Positions 54,390-62,661 are shown, counted from the stretch's first letter. The stretch: 64,000 bases of DNA from Levilactobacillus suantsaiihabitans (GCF_004745505.1 NZ_RKLX01000002.1:62001-126000); one strand, 5' to 3'. A program made the numbers and translations. The notes: generated from the sequence alone by a model not told the origin.

Positions 54390-55334
54390 CTACTGAATGT
54401 ACTTCGCCAAAAATTCCCGGACCTTTTGCGTGTAGCGCTTAGGGGCATGCGATAAGGCCGCGGCGTGGGCGGCGCCGGGGACGACCAGTAATTGCTTAGG
54501 CCCCGCGTCGGCTTGGTAGACCTGGTACACCATCCGCGTTGGCACGAAGGTGTCCGCCCCACCGTGGATGAACAGCATCGGCTTGTGGTTGCGTTTGACC
54601 GCGGCGACGCTATTGGCATCCTTGAAGTAAAAGCCCGCACGCAACTTGGTGACCAAGCTGGTCAGCGGCACTAGCGGCCAATGAGGCAAGTTGTACATTT
54701 GCTTGGCCTGATACGTGATTTCCGCGTCGGCGTTGGTATAGCCGCAGTCTTCGATGTAGGCCTTGAGTTGCCGCGGCGTCTTTAACCCGCTGGTCATCAT
54801 GGTCGTAGCGCCACCCATTGACACGCCGAACAAGACGACCTGCGATTGTGGCCCCTGTTTGGCAATGACTTGCTTGACCCATTTCAAATAGTCGCGGCTC
54901 TCATAGTAGCCGTAACTGATGACCTTGCCTTGGCTCTGGCCTTGCCCGCGAGTGTCTGGAATCAGCGTGTTGTAGCCCAGGTCATGGAACATGCCGGCGT
55001 ATCCGCCCATGGCTTCCTTGTTGGACCCGAAGCCGTGAACCAAGACCACCGTCTTTTTAGTCGCCTTGGCCGCCGGAATGTAGTCGGCTACTAATTTCAA
55101 ATGCGTGCCCGCCGCGTTTTCTGTCCACCGGTACTTGTGCACGTTTTGATACCAGTTCTTTTGCGCGTACAAGGGGTCCGACTTCTTCAATGGCTTGGCG
55201 GCCGCCACAAAGCTCTTCTTGCCGCTGGCCACCGTCATGTTGTAGAAATAAAAGCTGGCGCCAATCAAGCCACCCAAAATTAAAATCACCAAAATTCCGC
55301 CGGCAATCAGCCACCGTTTCCGTCGTTTGCTCAT
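54390..55334 (-). CDS. Membrane-anchored alpha/beta hydrolase
   Basis: 314 aa. Basic N-terminus (MSKRRKRW) and one helix (~9-32) place the enzyme outside the membrane. Hydrolase landmarks: VLVHGFGSNKEAMGGYAG, DTRGQGQSQG, the nucleophile in FGVSMGGATT, Asp in FIHGGADTFVPT and His in PGAAHAAALS. The match is to the YqkD/BAAT-like lipase-esterase group of lactobacilli. GGAGG lies 10 nt before ATG 55334. The substrate is unknown; bile-ester or cinnamoyl-ester cleavage are family possibilities only. Confidence 0.88.
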   Translation of the reverse strand: MSKRRKRWLIAGGILVILILGGLIGASFYFYNMTVASGKKSFVAAAKPLKKSDPLYAQKNWYQNVHKYRWTENAAGTHLKLVADYIPAAKATKKTVVLVHGFGSNKEAMGGYAGMFHDLGYNTLIPDTRGQGQSQGKVISYGYYESRDYLKWVKQVIAKQGPQSQVVLFGVSMGGATTMMTSGLKTPRQLKAYIEDCGYTNADAEITYQAKQMYNLPHWPLVPLTSLVTKLRAGFYFKDANSVAAVKRNHKPMLFIHGGADTFVPTRMVYQVYQADAGPKQLLVVPGAAHAAALSHAPKRYTQKVREFLAKYIQ

Positions 55335-55460
55335 GATACGATATCCTCCCAATGTCTCATTTCTCTCTTACTGGTAAGTATACGAAGTTCTTTCAGTCAG
55401 CGCAATCACTTTGAAATTTGCTATAATGGTCACAACTTTATTTCTTAGGAGGGGTCGCTG

Positions 55461-57269
55461 ATGACCTACGCTTTAAATTGGGATCTCGATTCACTATTTC
55501 CGGGTGGGATCAATTCCGCTCAATTGAAAACGAAGCTTACCCAGACGCAAAGTGCCATCGCGTCACTGGGAGACCTGTTGGACCGTTGGGACGCCGCGAG
55601 TGACGCACCGGCGTATCAACAATTTGAAAAATTGATCACGCAACTGCAACAAATCGATGCCGCTTTGGGTCAAATGGGCATCTTCATCACTGCCGTGGGG
55701 TCAGCGGACGTCGCCAACCCCGACGTCGCCCCAATGGAAGCTGAACTACGCAACCTGGGCACCCAGGCCGAAAACGTCAGTGGCAAGCTGAAGAAGGTCC
55801 TGGTTCAAGTGCCCGACGCCAACTTTACCGCCATGCTGGCCACCCCGGCGCTCCAGCCGATTGCCTTTAACCTGACGGAGATGCGCAATGATGGCAAGGA
55901 ACTGTTGGACGACAAGACCGAAGCGCTGATCAGTCGACTCAACCTCGACGGCAAGGCCGCCTGGAGCAGTCACTACGATTCACTGGTCGCCACCGTCAAC
56001 GTGCCCTTCCATGACGCGAACGGCAAGGCGGTGACGTTATCCGCCGGGCAGGCCGACAACAATTTATTAGGCAACGCTGACCCGCAGTACCGCGCGGACT
56101 TATTGCCGGCTTGGGAACAGGCCTGGACGGACAAGGAACAGCTCTTCGCCGATACGTTGAACCATTTGGCCGGCTTTCGGTTGACGGAATACGCCGCTCA
56201 CGGGACCACCGACTTCTTACGTGACCCCCTGCGCGCCAACCGCATGAGTGCCGCCACCCTCAACACCATTTGGCAAGTTGTCGACGACAATAAGCAATTT
56301 CTACTAGACTACCTCGATCGCAAGGCGGCCCTGTTGGGTAAGAAACACGCCGGCTGGCAAGACGTCGAAGCCCCACTGAATCTGCCGGGCAGTGCGACCC
56401 ACCAGTTCACCTACGATGAGGCCGCGGCCTTCATCATCAAGCACTACGGCGAATTTTCACCGAAAATGGCGGCACTGGCCCAACACGCCTTTGAACATCG
56501 CTGGATCGAAGCCGAGGATCGCGCGGGCAAGGCGCCCGGTGGGTGGATGGAAAGCGCCCCGGAGACCAACGAATCCCGCATTTTCATGACCTTCACCGGC
56601 TCCCCCAACGACGTAGCCACCCTGGCGCACGAACTGGGGCACGCCTTTCACTCCAGCGTCATCAGCGACCTGCCCCAACTGCGGCAAGACTACGCCATGA
56701 ACGTGGCGGAAACGGCCTCGACCTTTGGCGAACTGATCGTTGCGGATGCCAACGTCAAGGCGGCCAAGACCGACGCCGAGAAGATCACTTTGTTGAACGC
56801 CAAAATGGACAACCCCCTGGCCATGTTCTTAAATATTCGGGCCCGCTACCTCTTTGAAACGCGTTTCTACCAACTGCGGCAAAAGAAACTGGTCACGCCG
56901 GCTGAATTGAACGAGTTGATGCTCAACGCCCAAAAGGAAGCCTTTGGCCACGACCTGTCGACCTACTCCCCACACCTGTGGGCCAGCAAGCTGCATTTCT
57001 ACATCGACGAACCGGCCTTCTACAACTTCCCGTACGTCTTCGGCTACCTGTTCAGCCTCGGCATCTACGCCAAGGCCCAACAAACCGGCGACTTCGAGGA
57101 AAGCTACATCGCCTTGTTGCGCGACACCGCCAACATGACGACCGAAGAGCTAGCGCAAAAGCACCTGGGCGTTGACTTGACCCAACCGGACTTCTGGCTG
57201 GCTGGAGTCAAGCTGATCAAGCGCGACGTCGCCGACTTCATGCGCCTCACCGATCCGTTGGTGAAGTAA
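55461..57269 (+). CDS. M3-family oligoendopeptidase (PepF-like)
   Basis: 602 aa cytosolic zinc peptidase. LNWDLDSLFPGG opens it as in PepF proteins. The zinc site is LAHELGHAFHS (H-E-x-x-H, ~389-393), with the third ligand Glu in NVAETASTFGE. HFYIDEPAFYNFPYVFGYLFSLGIYAKAQ near the end carries the substrate-binding His/Tyr residues. The family cleaves peptides of roughly 6-18 residues. Start ATG 55461 follows AGGAGGGG. It is a single gene with repeat A11 just past the stop and no obvious terminator hairpin with a T-run. Confidence 0.92.
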   Translation: MTYALNWDLDSLFPGGINSAQLKTKLTQTQSAIASLGDLLDRWDAASDAPAYQQFEKLITQLQQIDAALGQMGIFITAVGSADVANPDVAPMEAELRNLGTQAENVSGKLKKVLVQVPDANFTAMLATPALQPIAFNLTEMRNDGKELLDDKTEALISRLNLDGKAAWSSHYDSLVATVNVPFHDANGKAVTLSAGQADNNLLGNADPQYRADLLPAWEQAWTDKEQLFADTLNHLAGFRLTEYAAHGTTDFLRDPLRANRMSAATLNTIWQVVDDNKQFLLDYLDRKAALLGKKHAGWQDVEAPLNLPGSATHQFTYDEAAAFIIKHYGEFSPKMAALAQHAFEHRWIEAEDRAGKAPGGWMESAPETNESRIFMTFTGSPNDVATLAHELGHAFHSSVISDLPQLRQDYAMNVAETASTFGELIVADANVKAAKTDAEKITLLNAKMDNPLAMFLNIRARYLFETRFYQLRQKKLVTPAELNELMLNAQKEAFGHDLSTYSPHLWASKLHFYIDEPAFYNFPYVFGYLFSLGIYAKAQQTGDFEESYIALLRDTANMTTEELAQKHLGVDLTQPDFWLAGVKLIKRDVADFMRLTDPLVK

Positions 57270-57293
57270 CGTTCTTGGCAACACTTCCCACGG

Positions 57294-57485
57294 GGACCGC
57301 CTTCCGTTGCGCCAAATCCGGGCCGGAACGCGGCGGGCGGACGGGTCGAGCCAAAGAGCGGTCTCGACGCCTCGCTTTGAGCCGAAAATCGCGTCTCAAA
57401 GACGCCAGTTCCCTAAGCAGCACAGACCGCCGCTAAGGGAACTCCCACGGCTGAGCCCAGATTTGGCTCCACTCTCGGCTCCAGT
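57294..57485 (+). repeat. Family A structured intergenic repeat, copy A11
   Basis: Closing helix GCCAAATC-CGGGC/GCCC-AGATTTGGC (one mismatch); hairpin 2 GTCGAG/CTCGAC; hairpin 3 CTTTGAG/CTCAAAG; hairpin 4 AGTTCCCTAAGC/GCTAAGGGAACT. It begins 25 bp after the oligopeptidase stop. Confidence 0.88.
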
Positions 57486-57739
57486 GAGTTCGTCAACTAC
57501 GTTTGCTTCCCCCAAAACGCCATCTATCGCCGCAGGTAGGCGAAGATGACCTCAGGTGTGACAGGCTGCTTAGGTGACACGCACTTTTGCAATCTCGGCA
57601 ATACCTCAAAGTGAGCTGGTAGACCGAACTTGGGCTGGGGATGTCCCTCTAGCCGGTGACATCTCGGTTTCCATGGGCGCCACGGTAAGGCGGCCAGCCC
57701 CATCCCCAGTAAACTTTCCCTTAAAAACCACAGAGAGTG
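57486..57739. other. Intergenic stretch without recognised genes
   Basis: GGGCTGGGGATG at ~57631 and CAGCCCCATCCCC at ~57694 look like a partly inverted pair; function unclear. Confidence 0.35.
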
Positions 57740-57745
57740 GTATAC
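57737..57745 (+). promoter_or_regulatory. Extended -10 promoter of the XRE regulator
   Basis: TGGTATACT, an extended -10 box, lies ~30 bp before the GTG start. No clear -35. Confidence 0.5.
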
Positions 57746-57775
57746 TAGTAGTAATCAAGACTAGGAAAGAAACGG

Positions 57776-58204
57776 GTGAGTGAGATGTTTCCAGAACGAC
57801 TTCGGGCCTTACGACGAGGCCAACATATTACTTTGGGTGAGTTGGCCGCAGCGTTGAACGCCCTACCAAACGAAACGCATACGCGCAAGAATACCGCCTC
57901 ACAACTCGGCAACTGGGAACGCGGCATTCGGACACCTTCCTTCATGGAAGTGCGCAAACTCGCTGAATACTTTGACGTCACGATGGACTACCTCACGGGG
58001 AAGGCCGAGCGTGACGAATACGATCTGGGCCGCCTCTTCTTGTCCGGCAAGCAACTGAGCTTTAACCGAGAACTGCTGAGTGGCCAAGACCGTTACGAAA
58101 TTTACCAATTGATCGATGGCTACCTGCATGGCCGTGAAAACCGGACCACCACGTCGTCACCGAACCAACAAGAGGAACTGGATCTACATTTAGACGACCA
58201 TTAA
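57776..58204 (+). CDS. XRE-family helix-turn-helix regulator
   Basis: 142 aa from GTG 57776 (AGGAAAG 6 nt upstream); an ATG three codons in is possible. The N-terminal ~70 residues form the HTH_3 domain: ERLRALRRGQHITLGELAAAL, NTASQLGNWERGIRTPSF and RKLAEYFDVTMDYLTGK. A loop (NALPNETHTRKNT) is inserted between helices 2 and 3. The C-terminal ~70 residues are charged and have no known domain. It has the look of a chromosomal Rgg-unlike single-gene regulator; the target is unknown. Confidence 0.85.
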   Translation: MSEMFPERLRALRRGQHITLGELAAALNALPNETHTRKNTASQLGNWERGIRTPSFMEVRKLAEYFDVTMDYLTGKAERDEYDLGRLFLSGKQLSFNRELLSGQDRYEIYQLIDGYLHGRENRTTTSSPNQQEELDLHLDDH

Positions 58205-58354
58205 TCAGGGGTCGGCTGGTCAGCGAACCTGCTAATCAGCCGGCTTTTCTTGTGGGTCGCCCTATACTTACAAACGAAAGCCAAGCGCAAATTGTGACCC
58301 ATTTGCGGCCGATTTAAGTTTTTCTTAGTATTTCTATCAGAAAGGACCCTTACT

Positions 58355-59206
58355 GTGAATCCGAAGAAACTGCAAAAACTCAAGAAAAGAGTCCGCCACG
58401 CGCCGTTGAGTCAACGCAAAACGACCTACATCGAACGCATGACGGCCTATTATCACCAATTTAATGATTACCCGTCGATTAAAATTTTAATTAGCAACGT
58501 ACTGTTGGCCGACCGGATGCTGGCGGCAGGCGACTTGCCTCAGCAATTGCCACTCCTGCAGCTGCCCGACGACAGCCAAGACCAGGTCTACCGCAAGCTC
58601 AACGAAAGCTATCCCGCTGGAGACGCGACCGGCGACCGGCTCTGGAACGAACTGACCGATGCCTTGCCGAAGCTGGACCACGACCTGCGCTCCTTCCGTG
58701 ATTACTTGGAAAACCACTATGGCATGTGGGCCTACACGCCGGCGCCGTTCATTAGTGACCTGGCCAAGTTCGTCGACGGTCGTTCCGTCTTAGAAGTCAT
58801 GGCGGGCAACGGCTACATTTCCAAGGGCCTGCGCGACAAGCACCAAACGGTCTTCGCCACGGATAGTCAGGCCTGGACCCATGAAAACGAGACCGGCCGC
58901 CATCCCCTGACCACCATCGAACCTTTGTCTGCGCTGGACGCTTGGGCCAAGTACCAAGACCAGGTGGGCGTCGTGGTCATGTCCTGGTCACCGGACGGCC
59001 TGCCGCTGGATTGGGAACTGCTACAAGCGATTCGCCAATCGGGTAAGGACGTGGACTTTGTCGTTTTGGGCGAACCCCACGGCGCCACCGGATCAGCTGA
59101 CTTCTGGGACCACGCCGACTTGCTAGAAAATAAAGCCACGCGTGACCTGAACCGTCACTACACGCAAATTGATTTGATTCATGACCACGTTTATTTGGTC
59201 AAGTAA
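58355..59206 (+). CDS. SAM-dependent methyltransferase-like protein
   Basis: 283 aa from GTG 58355 with AAAGGA ~9 nt upstream. A helical N-terminal part (~1-135) precedes a Rossmann methyltransferase domain: motif I SVLEVMAGNGYIS (~147-159, with G-N-G in place of G-x-G), motif II VFATDSQAW, motif IV VVVMSWSPDGLPL and a later strand DFVVLGEPHGATG. The acceptor is unknown. The first residues are very basic (NPKKLQKLKKRVRHA), which could favour RNA contact. Monocistronic, after the XRE gene with a 150-bp gap. Confidence 0.82.
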   Translation: MNPKKLQKLKKRVRHAPLSQRKTTYIERMTAYYHQFNDYPSIKILISNVLLADRMLAAGDLPQQLPLLQLPDDSQDQVYRKLNESYPAGDATGDRLWNELTDALPKLDHDLRSFRDYLENHYGMWAYTPAPFISDLAKFVDGRSVLEVMAGNGYISKGLRDKHQTVFATDSQAWTHENETGRHPLTTIEPLSALDAWAKYQDQVGVVVMSWSPDGLPLDWELLQAIRQSGKDVDFVVLGEPHGATGSADFWDHADLLENKATRDLNRHYTQIDLIHDHVYLVK

Positions 59207-59242
59207 CCCCTTAACTGTAATATTACATTCACCCACCATCTA

Positions 59243-59271
59243 TTTACCCCTGTTGGCAGTTTTGCTATGAT
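59243..59271 (+). promoter_or_regulatory. Promoter of the 37-aa membrane peptide gene
   Basis: TTTACC, 17-bp spacer, TATGAT with an extended TG (TGCTATGAT). Confidence 0.55.
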
Positions 59272-59306
59272 ATGACAAGTAACTGGCAGACAGGGAGGAA
59301 CGACGA

Positions 59307-59420
59307 ATGGTCGCACTGGGGAATATTTTGTTTTACGGCTTGGGCACGCTGCTACTGCTCGCGTTAGGTTACGCGGCGGTCGCAAGCTACCAGGCCCATC
59401 GCAATGACGAAGAGCATTAA
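59307..59420 (+). CDS. 37-residue single-pass membrane peptide
   Basis: ATG 59307 lies 6 nt after GGAGGAA. The peptide begins MVALGNILFYGLG, has one hydrophobic helix (~6-27, LGTLLLLALGYAAVA) and ends in a charged tail (SYQAHRNDEEH) before TAA. It has its own promoter and a strong terminator directly after the stop, so a dedicated short transcript is likely. No homologue is recognised. Possible roles include a small membrane regulator or the toxin of a type I pair; no antisense RNA is evident. Confidence 0.65.
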   Translation: MVALGNILFYGLGTLLLLALGYAAVASYQAHRNDEEH

Positions 59421-59470
59421 AAAATGAGGTTAGGTCCCGCCGATTGGCAATGGACCTGACCTCATTTTTC
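59420..59470. terminator. Bidirectional terminator
   Basis: AAAAAATGAGGTTAGGTCC pairs with GGACCTGACCTCATTTTT (one G-U/mismatch), a stem of ~18 bp directly after the peptide stop. Confidence 0.88.
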
Positions 59471-59543
59471 GTTGCGTGCTTAATTTGCGTTAGATTTGGC
59501 CTGCATCTGGTTCAGTGGCCGTTTAGTCGACGCAATGATCGAT

Positions 59544-60611
59544 CTACTGATATTCCGCCCAGGTCAAAAATAGGGTCAAGAGGAGCATCAGCCCAATGGC
59601 CACAGCATGCCAGCGCTTGTTGCCCACAAAGATGGCAATGTATTCGCGCAAGATGGCGTTGGGCAGGAAAAACTTGGCCGTGTGCGCGCCGATACCGTTG
59701 GCCCGTAACCCAGCCTTACGAGCAATCATCCCCGCCCGAAACGTGTGGTAACCGTTAGTCACAAACGTCACCCGCGGCTTGGCGGGACCGCGCTGGTCAA
59801 TGATGCGCTGAGAAAAGACCATGTTTTCGTAGGTCGTTTTGGACTGGTCCTCAGCAATCGCGTGGTCGGCCGGTAACCCCTTGGCCAAGGCATAGCGGCG
59901 CATGGCCACCCCTTCGGCCACGGTCTCGTCGCCCCCTTGGCCACCGGAGAAAATCATCATTGGCGGCCGCCCGGTCTTGGCCAGTTGCTTGCGATAAAAC
60001 TTCAACCCGCGGTCGATGCGTTGCCCCAACAATGGTGAGACCTCGTCACCATTTAGCAGGCCCGCCCCCAGCACGATTAAATAATCCTGCTTATAACGGG
60101 GATGATTAAATTGATAAATAAACAGCATGGTCAAGTAGTTGTAAAACCAAAACAGCACGTAGAAGATCACCATGGCCGGAAATAAATTTAACACGGTCGC
60201 GACCGGCGCCGGCAAGTACAGCGTGGTCAGTCGCGTGACGAAGGGCGCCAGTAGAATGGCGAGGCCCAATATCAGCGTCAACATGTTGGCCAGCGTGTGA
60301 CTCTCCCGTTTCCAGACGATCCACGCATTCCATAGCAGCAAAAACGCCTGTAGGGCAAAGGCCACCCCAATCAGCAGCAGTAATAGCACGAACAGCGCGA
60401 TGCTGATGACGATCAGCCACTTGTTGTTGGTGCCCAGGATGCTCACCGCCAACATGGTCAAAAACGAATAGAAAAATAGCGAAAACCAAATGCCGTTGCC
60501 CAGGCGGCGTTTCTCGATGCCATAGCTAATGGCAAAGATCAGGCCAAAGCCGACCGGTACTAGCCAGCCCAGGTACACGACGCCGGGAATATCAAATAAT
60601 TCATTTTGCAT
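59544..60611 (-). CDS. YdcF/DUF218-family membrane protein
   Basis: 355 aa. About six N-terminal helices and one near the C-terminus anchor a DUF218 domain (~180-330): YLIVLGAGLLNGDEVSPLLGQRIDRG, MIFSGGQGGDETVAEG, AEDQSKTTYENMVFS and FVTNGYHTFRAGMIARKAGL. This matches YdcF-type proteins such as E. coli ElyC/SanA, linked to envelope or lipid-carrier metabolism. ATG 60611 lies 10 nt after GAGGAG; a TTG three codons earlier is too close. The TMEM175-type gene ends 15 bp upstream, so the two form an operon. Confidence 0.87.
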   Translation of the reverse strand: MQNELFDIPGVVYLGWLVPVGFGLIFAISYGIEKRRLGNGIWFSLFFYSFLTMLAVSILGTNNKWLIVISIALFVLLLLLIGVAFALQAFLLLWNAWIVWKRESHTLANMLTLILGLAILLAPFVTRLTTLYLPAPVATVLNLFPAMVIFYVLFWFYNYLTMLFIYQFNHPRYKQDYLIVLGAGLLNGDEVSPLLGQRIDRGLKFYRKQLAKTGRPPMMIFSGGQGGDETVAEGVAMRRYALAKGLPADHAIAEDQSKTTYENMVFSQRIIDQRGPAKPRVTFVTNGYHTFRAGMIARKAGLRANGIGAHTAKFFLPNAILREYIAIFVGNKRWHAVAIGLMLLLTLFLTWAEYQ

Positions 60612-60626
60612 CGATTCCAAACTCCT

Positions 60627-61217
60627 CTAAAACAATTTGTCGCTGTCAGCCGGGGTGTATACTGCCATGGCCACCAGTTCAACCAGCGTAAAGACTAGCG
60701 AAATCGGCGGCCACACAAAGATCAGGCCAAAAACGATGAGCCAAACCAGCCAAAACCAGACATTGGCGTGTAACCGGTAAACTGACATGTTACGAATCTT
60801 CTGAGCAATCTGCGGGTCGTGCGCCTGATTGGTCCGCATGACTGTATAGGACAACGCCGCATACGCCCACGCCCAAAACGTGAATATTACAAAGTAAAAA
60901 ATTTCAGGCTGGACCTTAAAGATAAATTTACCCGCCCAGGCCGTGGAAACTGGTAACATGGCCATCACCAGAATCCAGATATTATTCACCCAATAGATTT
61001 TCTTAGTCACGCGCTTAGTCAGTGCAAACATGTAATGATGGTTGTACCAAGCCACACCAATAAACAGAAAGCTAATCAGATAGGCCACTAAGTAGCTCCA
61101 ATTTTGAGCTAGCGCTGCAAACGTCGGTTCTTCCGGTGTCTTAAACTCCAACACCATGATCGTTAAGACAATGGCCACCACCGCATCAGTGAAGGCCTCC
61201 ACGCGTCCTTTGTTCAT
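60627..61217 (-). CDS. TMEM175-family (DUF1211) potassium channel-like protein
   Basis: 196 aa, six helices in one repeat. The helix-1 signature RVEAFTDAVVAIVLTIMVLEF (R-x-x-x-F-S/T-D) marks the bacterial TMEM175 family, which forms tetrameric K+ channels with a hydrophobic rather than TVGYG filter. HHYMFALTKRVTK and WAWAYAALSYTVMR follow in other helices. CTGGAGATG gives a weak ribosome site. First gene of a pair with the YdcF-type protein. It is the second K+ channel candidate in the window, unrelated to the one at 3214. Confidence 0.88.
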   Translation of the reverse strand: MNKGRVEAFTDAVVAIVLTIMVLEFKTPEEPTFAALAQNWSYLVAYLISFLFIGVAWYNHHYMFALTKRVTKKIYWVNNIWILVMAMLPVSTAWAGKFIFKVQPEIFYFVIFTFWAWAYAALSYTVMRTNQAHDPQIAQKIRNMSVYRLHANVWFWLVWLIVFGLIFVWPPISLVFTLVELVAMAVYTPADSDKLF

Positions 61218-61301
61218 CTCCAGGTCCCCTTAAATTCTCAGATAATTTTAGAATAGCACAGTTTCTCGTTCAAGCGGTGGAGAACCGCTGCCATTTTGGT
61301 C

Positions 61302-61348
61302 AAAAAAAAAAAACGCCCAACCCGTCAAAAGACTGATTGGACGCTTTT
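61302..61348 (-). terminator. Terminator of the candidate small RNA
   Basis: Minus strand AAAGCGTCCAA pairs with TTGGGCGTTT (imperfect, inner TTTTGACGGG), followed by a run of about twelve T. Confidence 0.8.
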
Positions 61349-61516
61349 ATACAGCATTCGATTGCTCGAATGGATCTATCTCGGAATCCACATTCCCTCA
61401 AGATCAGACACGTCACAAATCCGGTGACATCTGTGCCCTGCTGACAAATTCACCTAGCCGCTTGCGCGGACGCTCCTTGCAAGCAAGGGACGCGTGATTT
61501 CTCGACTCATCGCATA
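61303..61516 (-). ncRNA. Candidate ~210-nt structured small RNA (6S-like possible)
   Basis: A gene-free stretch with its own good promoter and a T12 terminator. Predicted local hairpins on the minus strand: CCTTG/CAAGG, CCGC/GCGG, GTCAC/GTGAC and CATTCGA/TCGAATG. Length (~210 nt) and independent transcription fit a housekeeping RNA such as 6S or the lactobacillar lacto-usp class. I could not match a consensus, so identity is open. It does not contain the SRP, tmRNA or RNase P core motifs that I know. Confidence 0.5.
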
Positions 61517-61522
61517 GGAACA

Positions 61523-61551
61523 ATACTACCACACGCTAGTGGTGAGTTCAA
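61523..61551 (-). promoter_or_regulatory. Promoter of the candidate small RNA
   Basis: Minus strand -35 TTGAAC (61551-61546), exactly 17 bp, -10 TAGTAT (61528-61523). It starts right after the stop codon region of the upstream gene, so the RNA has independent initiation. Confidence 0.72.
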
Positions 61552-61553
61552 GC

Positions 61554-62165
61554 CTATTTCGTTTTCTTGGTCGTGGTCCGCTTCGTCGTGCGCTTGGCTG
61601 CGGGCTTCTTGGCCGGAGCCTTTTTCGTCGCCGTCTTGCGCGTGGTGGTCTTAGCCGCCGGTTTCTTGGCAGCGGGGGCCTCGTCAGGTTGTTTAACGTC
61701 CGTGGCCGCCTTATTGGCAGCGGCCGTTTGGAGCTTTTCAATTTGGAGTTTCAACCAATCGTGCAGGCTTTGGTCCGCCACGGCCGCTTGGGCCACGTAG
61801 GTATCCGCCGGGGCCAACGCATCGATACGCAGGCCAGAAACGTTGATGTCTGGCGTTTCGATGACGGCATAGACGTTGATGTCGGCCTCTTGGTCGGTCG
61901 CCATGATCTTGCCGATGGTCTTGCTATCCTGCAGCGGCAGGTTGAGCACGCTCATTTCCAAGCGCACCGACACCGCCGTATCTTTCAGCTTCAGTTCGGC
62001 TTGGGCGAGTTGGTCCTTGCCGATTTGTTCGCGGATAAAGGCGGCCAGTGGGGCCATGGCCTTGTCCGGGTCTTGTTCGAAGTCTTTGGCAGTGGTGTCC
62101 ACCGTGAAATGTTGAATCTCATCGGCTTCGGCCGCATCAATAAAAGTTTGAATCTCACGTTTCAT
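61554..62165 (-). CDS. Protein with histone H1-like Lys/Ala-rich tail, unknown function
   Basis: 203 aa. The first ~145 residues form an acidic, soluble alpha/beta region (FIDAAEADEIQHFTVDTTAK, DINVYAVIETPDINVSGLRI) with no domain I can name. From ~155 the chain switches to repeats of KKPAAK, TTTRKTATKK, APAKKPAAKR and TTKRTTTKK, resembling eukaryotic H1 and bacterial H1-like tails. Such tails bind DNA or RNA nonspecifically or lipoteichoic acid. ATG 62165 is 10 bp after a small membrane-protein gene with which it forms an operon. The candidate small RNA starts right behind it. Confidence 0.75.
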   Translation of the reverse strand: MKREIQTFIDAAEADEIQHFTVDTTAKDFEQDPDKAMAPLAAFIREQIGKDQLAQAELKLKDTAVSVRLEMSVLNLPLQDSKTIGKIMATDQEADINVYAVIETPDINVSGLRIDALAPADTYVAQAAVADQSLHDWLKLQIEKLQTAAANKAATDVKQPDEAPAAKKPAAKTTTRKTATKKAPAKKPAAKRTTKRTTTKKTK

Positions 62166-62175
62166 GCTTTACACC

Positions 62176-62598
62176 TCATTTTTTCGCAGCGAATCGCTTG
62201 CGGTCGGCGATCTTTTGTTGCCGTTGCCGTAACCGTAATGCCAGGACCAGCCAGTAGGCATTGCCGACAATCAGCGCCAGGCTGTAGGCCGACATTAATA
62301 ATTTGATCATGACACTGGCACCGCTGTCCATCCACATGTTGAAGAGAACGCTGATGGGTGACAACGTGTACAGCGCAATGACCAACCCCATCAGGTAAAA
62401 GGACGGGTGCCAATCCAACGCCGCCAACACGATGGGAATCACGTACAGGACTACGGCGATCAGCGTGGTCCGCCAAAATTCGCTCATCGTCATTTGCACG
62501 TTGGTCGAGTCAACGAAGGGCCGAGACATCAGGAAATTTAATACCACAAAGCCCACCATGGAAATGATGGCCCAGGCAATCACGTTACGATCTTTCAT
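62176..62598 (-). CDS. Four-helix membrane protein of unknown function
   Basis: 140 aa. Four hydrophobic segments (~8-24, ~43-60, ~66-88, ~97-121) and a basic tail (RLRQRQQKIADRKRFAAKK). GAGGAG lies ~10 nt before ATG 62598. No known motif. It is first in an operon with the H1-tail protein; the overlapping expression suggests a shared envelope or nucleic-acid role, which is only a guess. Confidence 0.7.
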   Translation of the reverse strand: MKDRNVIAWAIISMVGFVVLNFLMSRPFVDSTNVQMTMSEFWRTTLIAVVLYVIPIVLAALDWHPSFYLMGLVIALYTLSPISVLFNMWMDSGASVMIKLLMSAYSLALIVGNAYWLVLALRLRQRQQKIADRKRFAAKK

Positions 62599-62626
62599 TT
62601 TAAAATAAACTCCTCAAATAAATTCA

Positions 62627-62661
62627 TAAAATAAAAGACGCAGTCAAACCGACCACGTCTT
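62627..62661 (-). terminator. Terminator of the lipoate-protein ligase gene
   Basis: Minus strand AAGACGTGGTC pairs with GACTGCGTCTT (two wobble positions), followed by TTATTTTATG. It also sits in front of the 62598 gene. Confidence 0.75.
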
